A DNA stretch of 64,000 nt. Origin: Oreocharis arfaki. Lineage: Eukaryota; Chordata; Aves; Passeriformes; Paramythiidae. The notes beneath the pieces were generated by a model. The model was not told the DNA's origin, made no database searches, and saw only the letters and a program-made list of their open reading frames with translations. Within the stretch, counting starts at the first letter, position 1, and each line of letters starts with the position of its first letter. Both the position numbers and the translations under genes were made by a program. This document shows, piece by piece, positions 1 to 12,320 of the stretch. The stretch covers positions 338,197-402,196 of the forward strand of contig VZRR01002166.1 of the NCBI GenBank assembly GCA_013398015.1, read 5' to 3'.

Positions 1-2199
1 GATTAATTGGTGCAGTCTAACCTACTTGCGAAGCATTACATTCACTCTCTGTTAAATCAGTTTTTGTCTTTTGTCCAAGCCTTGTGACTGAGAGCTGAAA
101 AGCATGAACAACTATTAAAATCATCCAGACTGGTTCTGTGGGAGCTGGGCAGCGCCCAGGATCCCATTTGCAGCCTGTTGCTTGCCTTGGATCTCACTCT
201 TACATTTCATTAGTATCTCAGGACTTCAGGCAGGTGGAAGATGTAATTAGTAATGCTCTTATCTTCCCACAGCCCACTTTTGCATTTCTCCCACCTTGTT
301 GCTGCATTCTTAAAATGAAAAAGCCATAGTCTCATGCAGAAAGAAATGGCACAGTGACATTTTAATTAATGTGTTCATCCAAGGGAATATAGGATTGCAG
401 TGAGAAACTTCAGCCTGGGATAAGAACTACATATTCCTTAGCAACACAAGAATGCCAGAAAGGGCTCCATGATCACATTTAAAAATCACAGAGCACCTGA
501 AAGCCACAGACTGATTACTTTGGGGTAACGCCAGAACAACACACTCTGTAAAGCAGGACTGTATTCAGGACTAGTTACTGAGGACCAGGGAGAAGAGCAC
601 GATGGGATAGGATAGACTTCCAAGAGCCTGCTTTATGACAAGCTTCAGTTTCCTACTTTTAATAACTGTTTGGCTATCGGTAAAGAATGATATTTTAGCT
701 CCTTTCAGGGCCCAGTGGAAGAAGAACGTACAAGTTAGTGAACTGATGGAGCACATAAAATGTATGGCAGACTTTGTGCTTTTTGTGCGTTTTCTTCCAG
801 GCTTTTCAAGGTCTGTGCTGCCTTCTGCTACTCCGTGGCTGTGCCACTTCTGCTCTCATCTAGTGACTAACACAAACAGATCAAACACAGTGTGTGTTCA
901 GAGGATGTTGGGGCAGTCAGCAGCCCCTCACTGATTTTGTTCTGTGAAATGTTCTAGAGAGGTGGGAAAGCCCCTCTCCTAGGAACTCTACTCCCCTGAT
1001 GTGCTTCTGACCACTGTAAAGAACTGCAGCTCTGTGTGCCATCCTTCTCCCTGGTGACTCTGTCCCAGATGGACATTTCAGGCATCAATCTGTTTGTCTT
1101 TCTTACAGTTTGTTGAAAGCGATGAGTGACGCTTTTTAAAACATTTAACAAACAAAAGCTGGAGGAAGGTGGACCTTTTGGTTTTTTCACAGGGCACAGA
1201 CCCATCCCCAGAGTAACTAGCTTACCCTTGTTTTGTTATTTGCTTCGGAGTATTTCAACAGTCTTTGAGCATAGAGTTTAGAAAAATGCTGAAAGTGAAG
1301 TACTGACATAAAATAGTAATTAATAAATTAGTAAAATACTGATTTCCGAGTTAGAGAAGCGTATGTATAAACATTTGCAGAATTAAGGTCTAGAGTGTTT
1401 TGTTTGCTTCTAAACCCTCCAAGTTTGCAGTTGTTTGAATGTATCTTTCATTTTGATGCCTAAATGTGCCCTTTTAAGAGCCTTCCTTTCAGCTGCTACT
1501 TTAAAGAAGGTTTGTATGCCTAGCTTTTTATTTCTCGTACAACCTAAAGCTCTATCAAAACCCAGTGACACTAAATATCAGCTACTCTTGGCATCTGAAA
1601 ATTAGGGCTTAATTCCCCATCATGAATATTCAGAGTTGGGAGTCCCTAACACTGTAATGTAATAAACACCAAAGCTGCAGGCTGCCTCATTCACTTGCAT
1701 AGGAGCTCTTTATTATCAGCAAGCAGGGTTTTGACAACCATTCTGAGGCAATGCTGCTCTATATCAAATATCAACAGAATTAGCATGAGTTTTCCTGTTA
1801 ATTGCTGAAGCGCATGGTGCTGTGTGGTGGCCAGGGAATGCAGCAGGGAGGTCTGAGCTTTGCCAGTCACTTGCAATGTAGGATTCAGCTAATGGGAGTT
1901 TATTAGCTCCGAGGAACAGCATTTAATGAGCTGCCACCCTCACGCCAGGCCTGCTTTCCAAATGGTGAATGGTGCCTGCCAGCTCATAAGGGATGCTTGA
2001 GAGAGAAAGAGGACACGACAAGAGGTTTCTGGTATTCTTTAAGCAAACCCCCAGAAATCCCAAATGGCAAAGTGGGTGAGCCCTTGAAAATCTTTTAGAA
2101 ATGGAAACAGAAGGCATATTCCTCTGACTGGCTCTTGGTGAGTTATACTCTCAACAGTCTTAACCAAAATGTAGGGAAAGGAAAAATAAACATCTGTGG
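1..2199. other. Intron, nothing specific
   Basis: AT-leaning intronic sequence. Short open frames on both strands, the longest 99 codons, carry no recognisable domain. No repeat was identified. Confidence 0.6.
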
Positions 2200-2450
2200 T
2201 TTTAAGCTCCTGTTTTCTTCATCAGCCTTTGAAAACTTTATGCATGTGCTGTTTGTTAATAGCATCATTAAAAAATGGGTGTTTCCATGGGCGGATACTC
2301 TTCTGTCATAGTGGGGTAATTGTAAATTAATATATCAAGTATTCATGTTATGTTGAATGTAATTGGAAAAGAAAAATCCTTGATGGTGTGCTCTTCCTCA
2401 TTAGTGTGATGCAAATATGCTTAATAGCATCACTGTTAGCCATGATTCTC
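2200..2450. promoter_or_regulatory. Candidate conserved non-coding element (AT-rich, POU octamer)
   Basis: The block has dense TAAT-type homeodomain cores (GTAATTGTAAATTAAT) and a perfect octamer ATGCAAAT at 2409-2416. The octamer sits inside an inverted repeat GTGATGC / GCATCAC (2406-2412 and 2427-2433). This composition is typical of vertebrate developmental enhancers. Conservation cannot be judged from one sequence. Confidence 0.3.
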
Positions 2451-5400
2451 AACAGTACTTGGTGTAACATTGAGTGTAAACTGCTCCTTACTTAGTGCTG
2501 CTGTTACTTTGATTTATTCCTATAGGATGGTTGCTAGTCTTGACAGCATACCTGCTTCCCCACTCTCTTAATTGATCATTGTGTTGGTTTATTATTTTAA
2601 TCAGAACTCTGAGCTGCACTGAAAAATGAAAAGAAGCCCATTTTGCAGAGACAGACAGTCAAATCTCTTATCTCTGGTTTCTTCGGAGGTTTCTCTCTAA
2701 GAGTCTCTCTGATACTGCGACACTGATTGGCGAGAACAATTTACCACTAAGGCATAATAAGGGAAAATGTAATAAAATGTCACCAGGCACTGCTCATTTA
2801 CAGTTGTTTGGCTAAAAAATAGGTTTCATAAAGCTTAGGTGGACTTGGAAATCACCTGAACACATGGCTTCCTGGATTTATGCCTCAATAAGCCTGAATA
2901 TATGCTTGTAGCCACTTCAGAGTGCTGAGCCAATTCGTCTCACCTGCAGTCAAAAATTGTGCAGAGGGTTGCAATCAAATGTGGCAGAGAGCATCTTCCA
3001 GGTGGCAGACACTGGCCTGAGGCCCCAGAGATATGGCGGCAGGTACAGGCACCCCATTCCTGAATGACCTTTGGTGAGTTGCACCTTTTTATTGTGCTGT
3101 CCACTCTTGTTTGGCCAGTAGACTAAATTTAGCCTGCAAGTCATTAAAAGCAAGTTTCCTAGGGGGTACCTAAGACAAAGAGGGTACCAGCCTCTTGTGG
3201 GCCCTGCCCACCTTCCTGCAGGGCAAGTATTTAATGACAGTGGTATGTTTCATTTATGGTACTCCTGGACTCATACTGCCATGCTTATTCCTGCAAGCAC
3301 GTTCATTAATCAATTACCAAAGCAGCATGAAGAAAATAAATACTTCCATCTCCAAGGGATTACAAATTCACAAATGGCCTCAAACTAGTTCAGTCCAGTG
3401 TTGCCCTGTGTAGGCCCTGCCTAATGTATTTTGATGCTGGTATCTCAGAGTATAGACTTATCTTCAAAAGAGGGACAAATCTGGCATCCCTACTCAAATA
3501 ATCTGCTCACATTACTGCCATGGAGTCATTTCCTGCATGTCACCAGCACCGAGCAGTTCACTCTTTCCCTGAATAGCATTGAAGCTGCTCAGGAGAAATT
3601 TAAGTCTCTTGCTTGTGCTGCAGTTCCAGACACCTGTAGCCCTGTCCTTACCATTTCCCTTTCCTCCTCTTCTCTGGAAAGGCAGCTCCTCACTCCTGAT
3701 CCCCTGGAGTGGAATGTTGTCCTGGCTGTGGGAGGAGGTAGGCAGTGGCAGTCCCTGACCGTATTTCTAAGGAGGGGATAAGGGATTGAGTCCCACCCCA
3801 GTACTTCATTATCATTACTGATTACAGAATGCGTGTTCAAGAAGAGCTTGCTTTTCAGCTTTCAGTTGGTATAAAGCAGACTGCTTGCGCACTTCCAGCC
3901 CAGCATTGTGTGGATATTGAGAAGGAAAGGAGTGATTTTGTGGTCACAGATGTGATTTTCTTCTGATACTGTCTAAAGACAGACTGTTCCTGTGTTTAGT
4001 GTAGTAAATCTGTATCTGGTTGCCCACAGCACTTCTGTGTTCAAAGGACTTCCTTGCTTTCAAGATTCCTTGCATCCATTACTTTAAACATCCCCCTGGT
4101 TTTATAGGGTTCTTTATGTTCCTACAGTCGTTGGGACTATGTCCTGGCTTACATATGAGCTCCTTACCTTACAGATTGCTGTGCTTACAGTTGCCTTCCT
4201 TTAGAGAAACCAGTTTGAGCTGTGTCAGGTTTTCTGTCAGGAACCTGCTCCCTTGCCAGCAGGAATTGCCTGAATCCAGTTGGAAATCCCTTCCATGAGA
4301 CCTGGGCTGGGCCAGTTGCCCCAGTGCTGCTCCACCCTCTGGTCCTTTGTTCGTGGCAAGGCAGTTTGTCCTGAATCAGAGTCATGTCTGAGATAAAGCC
4401 AAAATAAAATTAAATCAGTTGGCTATTTCCACTGGTTTTGGATGAGACCTGTCATCATTAGTCTGTGATATATTTTAATTTTTAAATTGTTTTACATTGC
4501 CCATGACGAAAGAATGATTTAAAGTGAAGATGAGGGATTTCCTTATGCAATATCACATCCTTCAGTGCTTGGCTCCAAGAAAATTGCGTGTTATTACAGC
4601 ATGAATCAGGTTAGATGAACATTTGCCCAAAAGAAAGGTTTGTGTCTATGTGCCTGCACACACAACCTGAAGGCACAGGGTTTGCTTTAAAACACTTTTT
4701 TCTTACTGATCATACTTAAATTTAAAAATGTGTATATATTAAAAGCATACGTATGCTTTATATGCAGTACATCCCCTGGATTTTTTTCAGAAAGCCACAG
4801 GTATATTGCATGCAAGATAAAGACCTGCTCAGAAAGGGTATCTACCTGAAGTTTCCGAGGCTGAAGTGCCCCACAGCTACCTGGTGTCCCCATCACTTTT
4901 TCTTGCTGCTATATTTTTCATCAAACCTCCCATGAGGAAGCTGCTTCCCCTGGTTTTTGGGTGCTGTGTAGGCCTGGGGTGGGAGCTGTCCAGCGGGATG
5001 TATCTGGGAATGCATGTGGCACCAGCGCTATGCTCCTGCCAGCCACCCCACATGCCGTGAAGCTGTGCCTCCCCTAGTGTTAGGCAGGACTAAGCTTGCC
5101 AACCCCACAGTTCAAAAAGACCTTTGTAAAATGTGATCATAGGAAGGCATTGAGTTGAGGTTATTCCTAGAAAGGTATTTTAAATAGTCCCTAAGCATAT
5201 GGTTCCATTATATTTAATATGAAGAGCCAGGAGGGCAGAGAAGATGGAGCGTTGTAGTCACAGGCTAGGGTTGCTCTCATAATGAACTGAAGGGAGTTGG
5301 GTTTAACTGCTTGGCCAAGTGGCACCATGTGAGTCTGACAGGAATTCTGAGAGCGTGAGGCTGGGACATGCTTCGTTTTGGTTCCCACCTTGGGTGGATG

Positions 5401-6389
5401 CACTTGTGTGTGTAACCATACACAGGGAGCAGCTCAGCTGGAAAAGTGATCCCAGGACTTGACACTGAGCTCGGAAGTGAAATTTCTCAGAACAGCGACC
5501 AGCATGGCTTGGATTAGCTTTTAAATCATTGAAGATAGATTTGTGTAAGGCTCATATCATCATTTAAATTTCAGTAGGAGAGTTTATTTAACAGATGAAA
5601 ACTTTTCCTGATTTCTGAAGTATGCAGCGAAAGACACCTGTGTAAGACTATCCCCAGAGATGCTGATGTGGTCTGATTGCACCACCTTAAAATCCACACC
5701 TTAGATGTTGCTATCACAACATGTGTGTACAAGCCCTTGGTTGGGATACTGCCCTTGCTGAATTTGCTGTAGTGCAGCTCCACTGAGTGTTAGTTTTTAA
5801 AGCAGATAATGCTTTCTGCTTGTAAACAGGGATTACCAACAAATGCCTGGTGTTAGAGGCACAGCTTAAATAAGCTGCAAAGTTCAGTACAGGGTGAATG
5901 GAAGTTCCTGGGTGCTTCAAACACAAGGACATTTTCCTGCTGCTCTCACAGGTTTATTAGTGAGTGGCGGACCACTGCAATTGGTGTTGCTATGGCATCG
6001 TAATAAATTAGGGATTTGATTCCAGGAGTCCAACACTGGGATAGTTGCTCGGGTGCAGACTCAGGGCTGGGCAGGGGCAGCACTTCTGAAATCATTCCAC
6101 ATGGAGATGGTCCTGATCCTTTCAGTCCTTTATAGGATTTGCTAAATAATTGCCTTTTTTGGTCTAGGAATAGCAGTTACAATTTGCTGCTGGTCAGGGA
6201 ACAGTTAAGCCTTCCTCCAGGGCTATTTTTAAATGTGGCAACAACTGTCTTCAGTGTTCGTAATCTGTCCAGAAATAGACACCACTTAACAAGAACTCTA
6301 AGCAAAGAGAAGAGCCTTTTTCAGGAATTCCCACTCTTCACAGGCATTTCATTTGGAGATCACTTTCAGCCCAAGGACACTTGTGGCTG
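2451..6389. other. Intron, nothing specific apart from an X-box-like motif
   Basis: No gene or known repeat was recognised. A TG-rich imperfect inverted sequence (TTTGTGT then GCACACACAA) lies around 4638-4666. The longest open frame is 116 codons at 3431 and has no domain. Confidence 0.55.
5986..5999 (+). promoter_or_regulatory. RFX X-box-like motif
   Basis: GTTGCTATGGCATC differs at two positions from the symmetrical RFX consensus GTTGCCATGGCAAC. A second X-box-like match is at 9911-9925. Function is inferred from the motif only. Confidence 0.3.
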
Positions 6390-6640
6390 CTGGCGGTCAG
6401 CCCAGTGACCCTGGTGCTGTCGAAGCGGGCGAGAGCAGCACCTTCCGGAGCACAGATGGCTCCACAGTGGCTGTGGGAGGGGACGGCACAAACCCACGCT
6501 CACAAAACCCAGGGTCTGTGCAGGCCAGGACAGGGAGTTCGCCCAAGGCCAGCCGGGGCCAACCCAGCATGGTCCCGCTGTGTGGACAACCCTGCCACCA
6601 TGGAGTGTGCGTCTTGCTTGTAGTTTGTGTCCGCGTCTTA
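6390..6640. other. Local CpG-rich patch
   Basis: I count about 13 CpG in roughly 250 bases, including TCGAAGCGGGCGAG and CCGCG, against a background almost free of CpG. Four overlapping open frames cross it on both strands, as expected where GC content is high, and none resembles a known protein. It is too small for a typical promoter island. Possible readings are an old GC-rich transposon fragment or a small regulatory island. Confidence 0.6.
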
Positions 6641-8321
6641 TCACTCATGCTGAGCCTAATCACTTATCAGGCAATTCTAGTGTGAACAGCAGTTTTGTAC
6701 TTCAGTGGCAGGTCCTGTTAAGTTCAAACCAGCCAGGCCACACTCATTATGTCGGGGAGAAGGGGAAAAAATCTCCACAATTATAAGACTACCCCAGCTT
6801 TCTTCCCCCTGCTTCAGAGCAGTTCATTCTTTGGGGAGTGCATGGCATTTGCAGAAAATGCATCTGCCTTCCCTATTCCTGTACACATGTATTGGGGTTT
6901 TTTTTATATTTCATGTTGAGTGCTGCTACATTGCGTGCAAGCATCAAAAATAGCCTCTGGAAAATGTAAGTCAGCAAAGGCCTGGTTCCCTTGGTCAGTG
7001 CCTGTGACGGGCAGTGCATCTGCCCACTGCTTGCAATAGCTGCCTACTGTGGAGGGAAGGGCCGCTCTTCTTGTCTTCTGTATCCCTGTGTCAGTGTCCC
7101 ACTATGCCCAGGAAGCTGAGCTCTGGACCTCTAATTTTAGGCAACCCAGAGACCTTTTTGTGCCTGCAAGGATGGATTAGGTTTGGGGTTGAGTCTGAAA
7201 GTGGAATCAGCTGTCTTTGTAAAACCATGTAAGTATGGGAAGGTGCTCAGGTGTAACTGGAACACCGTTAGTGGAACTGAAGGGTGTGTTTGTACAGCAT
7301 TCAGGGAGCCTGGCAGGTTTTCAGGCTTCAGACTACAAAAAAACTAAGGTACCCATACATAGGTCCCCAGACAGAATATAAACCTCAATATTACAGGCAC
7401 GCTCTTGACTTGCTGAATCCAATGTACATTTTACCTTACTTGAGCAGGATAGAGCCCTTTAAGGTGTTATTTTCCCACTGGAAAATGGAAAATTATTATT
7501 TTAAAATAGAATAGAAAGCAGCTCAGTGTAGGCAAGCCACTGTCATTTCCCAGAGACATTTCTGGCATACCAGTAAGAAGTAGTACTTTAAGCAGAAATT
7601 GAAAATGTGGTTTGCTGTTCCAGGGGTGGAAGATTAGCTGCCTGTGATTTCTATGTCTGATAGTTCTGAGCTGTGAAGGGAACAGTTCATTCTCAGCCAG
7701 CTCTGATACGTGAGAATCCTGGGATCTGTTTTAGAATATCCCTGAAAGTTAACACCAAAGTTGCAGCAGCTTGTGAGCAGTTCAGGAGGTACAGTCATAC
7801 CTGAATGACACACCTCGTGGGACTCACCAGTGTTTACCAGCACTGTTCTTAGCAGGAAGGCAAAGAAGTCACTTTGCAAGGTGGTGACTTGCTTTTGATT
7901 AAGCAGACTAGTATATAAAAGTAATTTAATGATGAGTTTGTGACAGCATGTTTTTCTCTTATGTTACTTGTCAGCATTCATCCCAGTGGTTTTTTTTTTA
8001 CTCACTAGATACTAGTGAAAAGACTGACCTTCAAAGGAACTGGCCTTCAAAACAAGGTTATGAGAAGTGCCAGGGACTGATAAGACATCTATGAGTGTAA
8101 TGCACCTCTGCATTGAGGCTCTGTTTAAGAAAAACAAAATACACAACCCTGCCACGATTCTCTTGAGGGCAGGAATTGAAACCACGGGTGTGTAATGAAG
8201 ATGACAGTGTATGGCTGCATGTTGAAAAAGTACAAGAGAAGAAAAATGGAGAGAAAATACATAAAAATTCTAATTGTGGCAATGGAAGGGTATAAATTAT
8301 GTAGTGATTTATTTCTCTAAT

Positions 8322-8347
8322 GATAGATAGATAGATAGATAGATAGA
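8322..8347 (+). repeat. (GATA)n microsatellite
   Basis: Six perfect GATA units followed by GA. It lies in otherwise unique AT-rich intron. An open frame on the - strand (8058-8369) reads through it as a YLSIYLSI repeat and is not a gene. Confidence 0.97.
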
Positions 8348-8589
8348 GCCCAAAAGGAGTTTTAGCCAACTATGTAGATTGAGATGAAAAAGTAGCACCC
8401 CAAAGGCTGTTAAAGGAAGTTCAGTTCAGCTGCTTGCTGGCTTCAGCCGAAGGACTAAACAAGGACAGGAGAAGTAAGCTGAGATGAAAAAATTACTTTT
8501 GTTAGGTCAATATGCTACACTATCTGTTTTTAATTAGGCCATGACAGCAAATCTCTGCCTCTCTTGCACTGCTCGTATATTCAAAGATC

Positions 8590-8672
8590 ATCCAGAATAT
8601 GCTAATGCAAGGCTTTTAGTATCCTTTTAGAGATACATTTAGCATATTAAAAGCATATTCTGAGCATTAGCA
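8590..8672. promoter_or_regulatory. Candidate regulatory block with interlocked inverted repeats
   Basis: CAGAATATGCT at 8593-8603 pairs with AGCATATTCTG at 8652-8662. The overlapping GCTAATGC at 8601-8608 pairs with GCATTAGC at 8664-8671. Both contain ATGCTAAT-type POU sites. Confidence 0.35.
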
Positions 8673-9884
8673 AGACACACTGAACTGGTGGTTCATAGTC
8701 AGCCAGACCTGGAGTTTACTGAGGCCACAGGATGCTCTGTGTCCTTTAAATTATTACTGTGTATACTTTTTAAATTGAAAGCAGGTCACTGTTTTCCTTA
8801 CTAATTGAGGCTGGAAACTTATTCTACTGTCTCCATCTGCTTTAATGTGCTGCTCAATAAAATCTCTTTTTTTAACTGATTTATTCAAAAATGTAAATGT
8901 TTATTAGATTCTTTTCCATCAAGACAATCATGCCTAAGTAATCCTAAATGGTGAGTTCATCATTTAGCCACTGTTATTCAGAATTTGGACTTCATAGAAA
9001 TTCAGGCCAGAGGGAATTGCTATGTCCACTGGACTCTAGCTACTGGGTGTGGAGCCTCCCCCAGTCATTAATACCTATCATTCAGAATTGCAGCAGACTG
9101 GGGGATCTTCATTCATTCCTCCTCCTTCCCTGAAAGTAGTCAAGCATTTTCCCTCCTCTCTGAGTGGCATTCTCTCAGGACTTCCGTGGTTTCTCTGTGC
9201 TGCAGCAAGGACTCTTAGCCCCTTTCCATCCTGCTTCAGTGCTCTCCAAGAACAGGCCACCTTTGGATGAACAATGGCTAACAGCAAACCTGTCTGAAAG
9301 CAGGAGGAGCCCTTGACAGGATGTCCAGGGATGGGAATTCTGACATGTAAACAAGAAATATTCCATATCGGAAATGGCAATAGGTTTTGTGCAGGTAGAT
9401 CCCATTGCATTGTATTAACCAGTTTCCTACTCACCTCCTCCTGGAGTACCTATTCTGGAGTTGGTCATGAAACCTGGTTTGAGGAAAGTAGAGGAGCAAA
9501 CTACTGTTATTCACTGACTTCCAGTCCAAATTAGGAAATGGTGAATTTGGTTCTCCAGAGGAGCTAGGAAATTAATGGAAGGAGTTGCAGAGAAAGAAAT
9601 TTCTGCTGTTAGAGATGCAGCTGGGGGGGAGGTCATGTGAGGGCAGCAGTCCCTGAGCCCCGTGTGCTTCTGTCTCTGTTCATTTCTCAAGTACTTCTGG
9701 GCCCTAATGAGCAGATACTGCCTCCTGTCCTCTGGAAAGGCTTCAGGCTTCTTTGAAGGTGTGTTTCCTTCCCTTGTGCTTCTGTGACATTATCTGAAAG
9801 ACAGTTGTTCCGTCTTTGCTTGTTCACACCTCTGAAGGATGGTTTCAAGAGCCAGCTTGGAACAGGACACTAAAAACTGCAAGC

Positions 9885-9965
9885 ATTTTATAGAATTAAG
9901 TAATTTTTGAATTACCATAGCAATTTGCATAAATTTCTGTGTAATCACTTTAATACATTTTCAGG
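9885..9965. promoter_or_regulatory. Candidate regulatory block: X-box-like motif plus octamer
   Basis: ATTACCATAGCAATT at 9911-9925 is an imperfect RFX X-box and overlaps the perfect octamer ATTTGCAT at 9923-9930. The flanks are AT-rich with homeodomain cores. Confidence 0.3.
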
Positions 9966-12099
9966 CTCCCCAAGGCAATGTTTTAAGGCATGTTACATAG
10001 TAAAAGTGGGATGGAACAAATGAATGCTCATGCACGTAGGGCAGGATTTTCCAAACCAGTCAGTGTCGGTGGTGTTCTAGCAGGATTTTGCATCACTGAA
10101 GTCCTTGATGAATATCTCCCCAGATCCCTGCTGAAAGCCCTGCCCACACAGCGTGGGGCTGCAGAGGTTCTGACCCCAGAGCCCTGCAGGGTATGCACAG
10201 TCTAGTCAAGAGTTTCCTCTAGAAGCAGTCCATAGACTTCAGTGTTATTGTTTGCATATTTTAGTTTCAAATGCTCAGGCTCTTAGAGGGCTAAGCCTCA
10301 TGTGACCCCACAGTTTGCAAAGATCATCTCACTATGAAGCCTGGAAAGGGTGTGATTTATGCAGTTACATCTCCTACATGTAACAGCTCAAAAAATGGCC
10401 ATTGATCTGTGTGCACTGGCGATGCCTGTCTGGTTTTGGAAGGAAGGCTTCCACAGAGGAGCTTTGCCTCAGCCCTGGCCATTTGCTGGGCTGGCTGGCA
10501 CCTTTTCCCATTCAGAGCACATGGAGTATTCTTGCCTGAATTCCTGTAGTGTTTCTGGTCATGTCCAGCATATTCGTCTGCTAGAAAGATGAGCTGTTTC
10601 CTACCCAGAATCTCTTCCATGTGTTGGTATGGATGGATTGTGATCAGGCTAGCACTTAGCTCTATTTCAGAAAAGAGAATGGATGGAGATTCAGAAGCCT
10701 TTCACACTAAGTAATTATCTCCAGTCATCATGGCTCTTTTCTGAACCTCATTCTGTTCATTTTATTCAGATTTTGTCACTAAAACCAGACATGACACTCC
10801 TGGGCGCTGCATTGGGTAGCCATGCTGAGAGCCCCCTTTGCACAGAGGCCTGCTTCTTGATGCTTTGACAGCCCTGGCATTATTGAAACTGTTCCCTGAA
10901 CCATCTTATAGGTTGTGTTGGCTCTTCAGGTGGGGTTCAGCACTTGGCAGCCCTATAATTTGCACTTTCTTTTGGCTATGCCCAAGTTTAGTGTAGCTTT
11001 GGCAGAGGGCTCTGTGCAGGTGTCTGTACACTTGGTCAGTGCCTCAAGAAATTGGTGTGACTCAAGAAATGCATCATGAGCACTGTAGAGAAACTCCTCA
11101 ATGCAAATCTGCTCTGCAACTGATTTTGCTGTGCATCATGAGTTACTGAAGATGATCAAAGTCACACTAAGCATTTAGAGCAGACTACAACAATTATTTC
11201 TGTATTTCATGTGTCAGTCTCTTATTGTTCCTTGTTCTAGGCCATCTTATTTTAAATCTATACATTTTGAAAATGGTTTCACTGTTTTGTCACTAAAGAT
11301 TCAGCTTTTTTAGTGAACCATCAAAGAATCAGTTATTGACTGACTTTCTGTCTTGGCAGAAGAAGTGCTTACCTTTCAGCTTCTTCTCTATATAACAAAT
11401 CTACTTCGTTTTCCCTTTGTTAGGCTTTAAAAGAGCACAGTTTGGTAGGGCCTACTGTGTAGTAAATTAATTTCAAATCTGAAACTGAGAACTATTTCAT
11501 CAGGAAACAAATTTTAAGAGATACACAACTGCGTATGCCCTTTTTTTTTTTTTTTTTTTGCAAGAATTAAGGTAGGCATGAATTGGCCTCAGCATTACAT
11601 GTTTATTTCTGTTGTAGTTTCAATAGAAATTTCTGTCAAATAAACTTCGTATACACCCAGACATGCACACACACAGCATGTACTTTTATGGATACTTACA
11701 AGAAGTCCTATTTAAGTTTAAAAGTGTTCAGTGTAAAAGCGAGAAATGCATTTCTTTTAGTGATAGGTAGATCTCATTTGAAATGTGATTTGCTGCTTTT
11801 CTTATATGGGTTAGTTTAAGTCTTATATGCTAGCTATTGAAAAAATTTATATTTTAGCTTCAGAAGAAATTTAATTCAGCTAATTGAATGATCTCATCTT
11901 TTTGTTTGTCCATGGAAGAGTTACCACTTTTTGTAGCATTGAATTCAAGGTGAGGTTTGCATGTTGGCGAGGTGATTCCACCATAGTGATTTGTGCTGGA
12001 GAAGTTTTGTTAAAATCCTCCCAGCAACCCTCCATTAACACCCACAGGCACTTTCATTTTTCTTCCAAACAGAATAGAGGAAGTGTGTGGGGGAAATCA
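9966..12099. other. Intron, short direct repeats only
   Basis: CTCAAGAAAT and GCATCATGAG each occur twice between about 11040 and 11145, which suggests a small degenerate duplication. The T19 run and an octamer at 11101-11108 are the other marks. No gene is supported. Confidence 0.5.
11541..11559 (+). repeat. T19 homopolymer
   Basis: Nineteen T in a row, read as a U tract in the ERBB4 pre-mRNA. No retroposed sequence is recognisable on either side. Confidence 0.95.
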
Positions 12100-12320
12100 G
12101 AGAAGTAATTAAAATGGCAAGACATCGGACGCCATAGACGTCAGCATCATCAAAGCTTTACTTTATAGAATTCTCCAATTTAAAGCTGGTACTTGCAAAG
12201 GTATAACACCAAGGTAATTAAACTTGTTTTGTAGTTTGGTCACTTTGCCTGTTATCCTGCTTATTTGGGTGGTATTTTATTAATGATCTCCCAAGGGAAA
12301 ACTACAGTAGCTGGCAAATT
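12100..12320. promoter_or_regulatory. Candidate conserved non-coding block
   Basis: It begins with an unusual CpG-containing stretch (ACATCGGACGCCATAGACGTC, where AGACGTCA is close to the CREB site). AT-rich sequence with GGTAATTAAAC and AAATTAATGAAATATTAAT follows. The style resembles a developmental enhancer; no direct proof. Confidence 0.25.
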
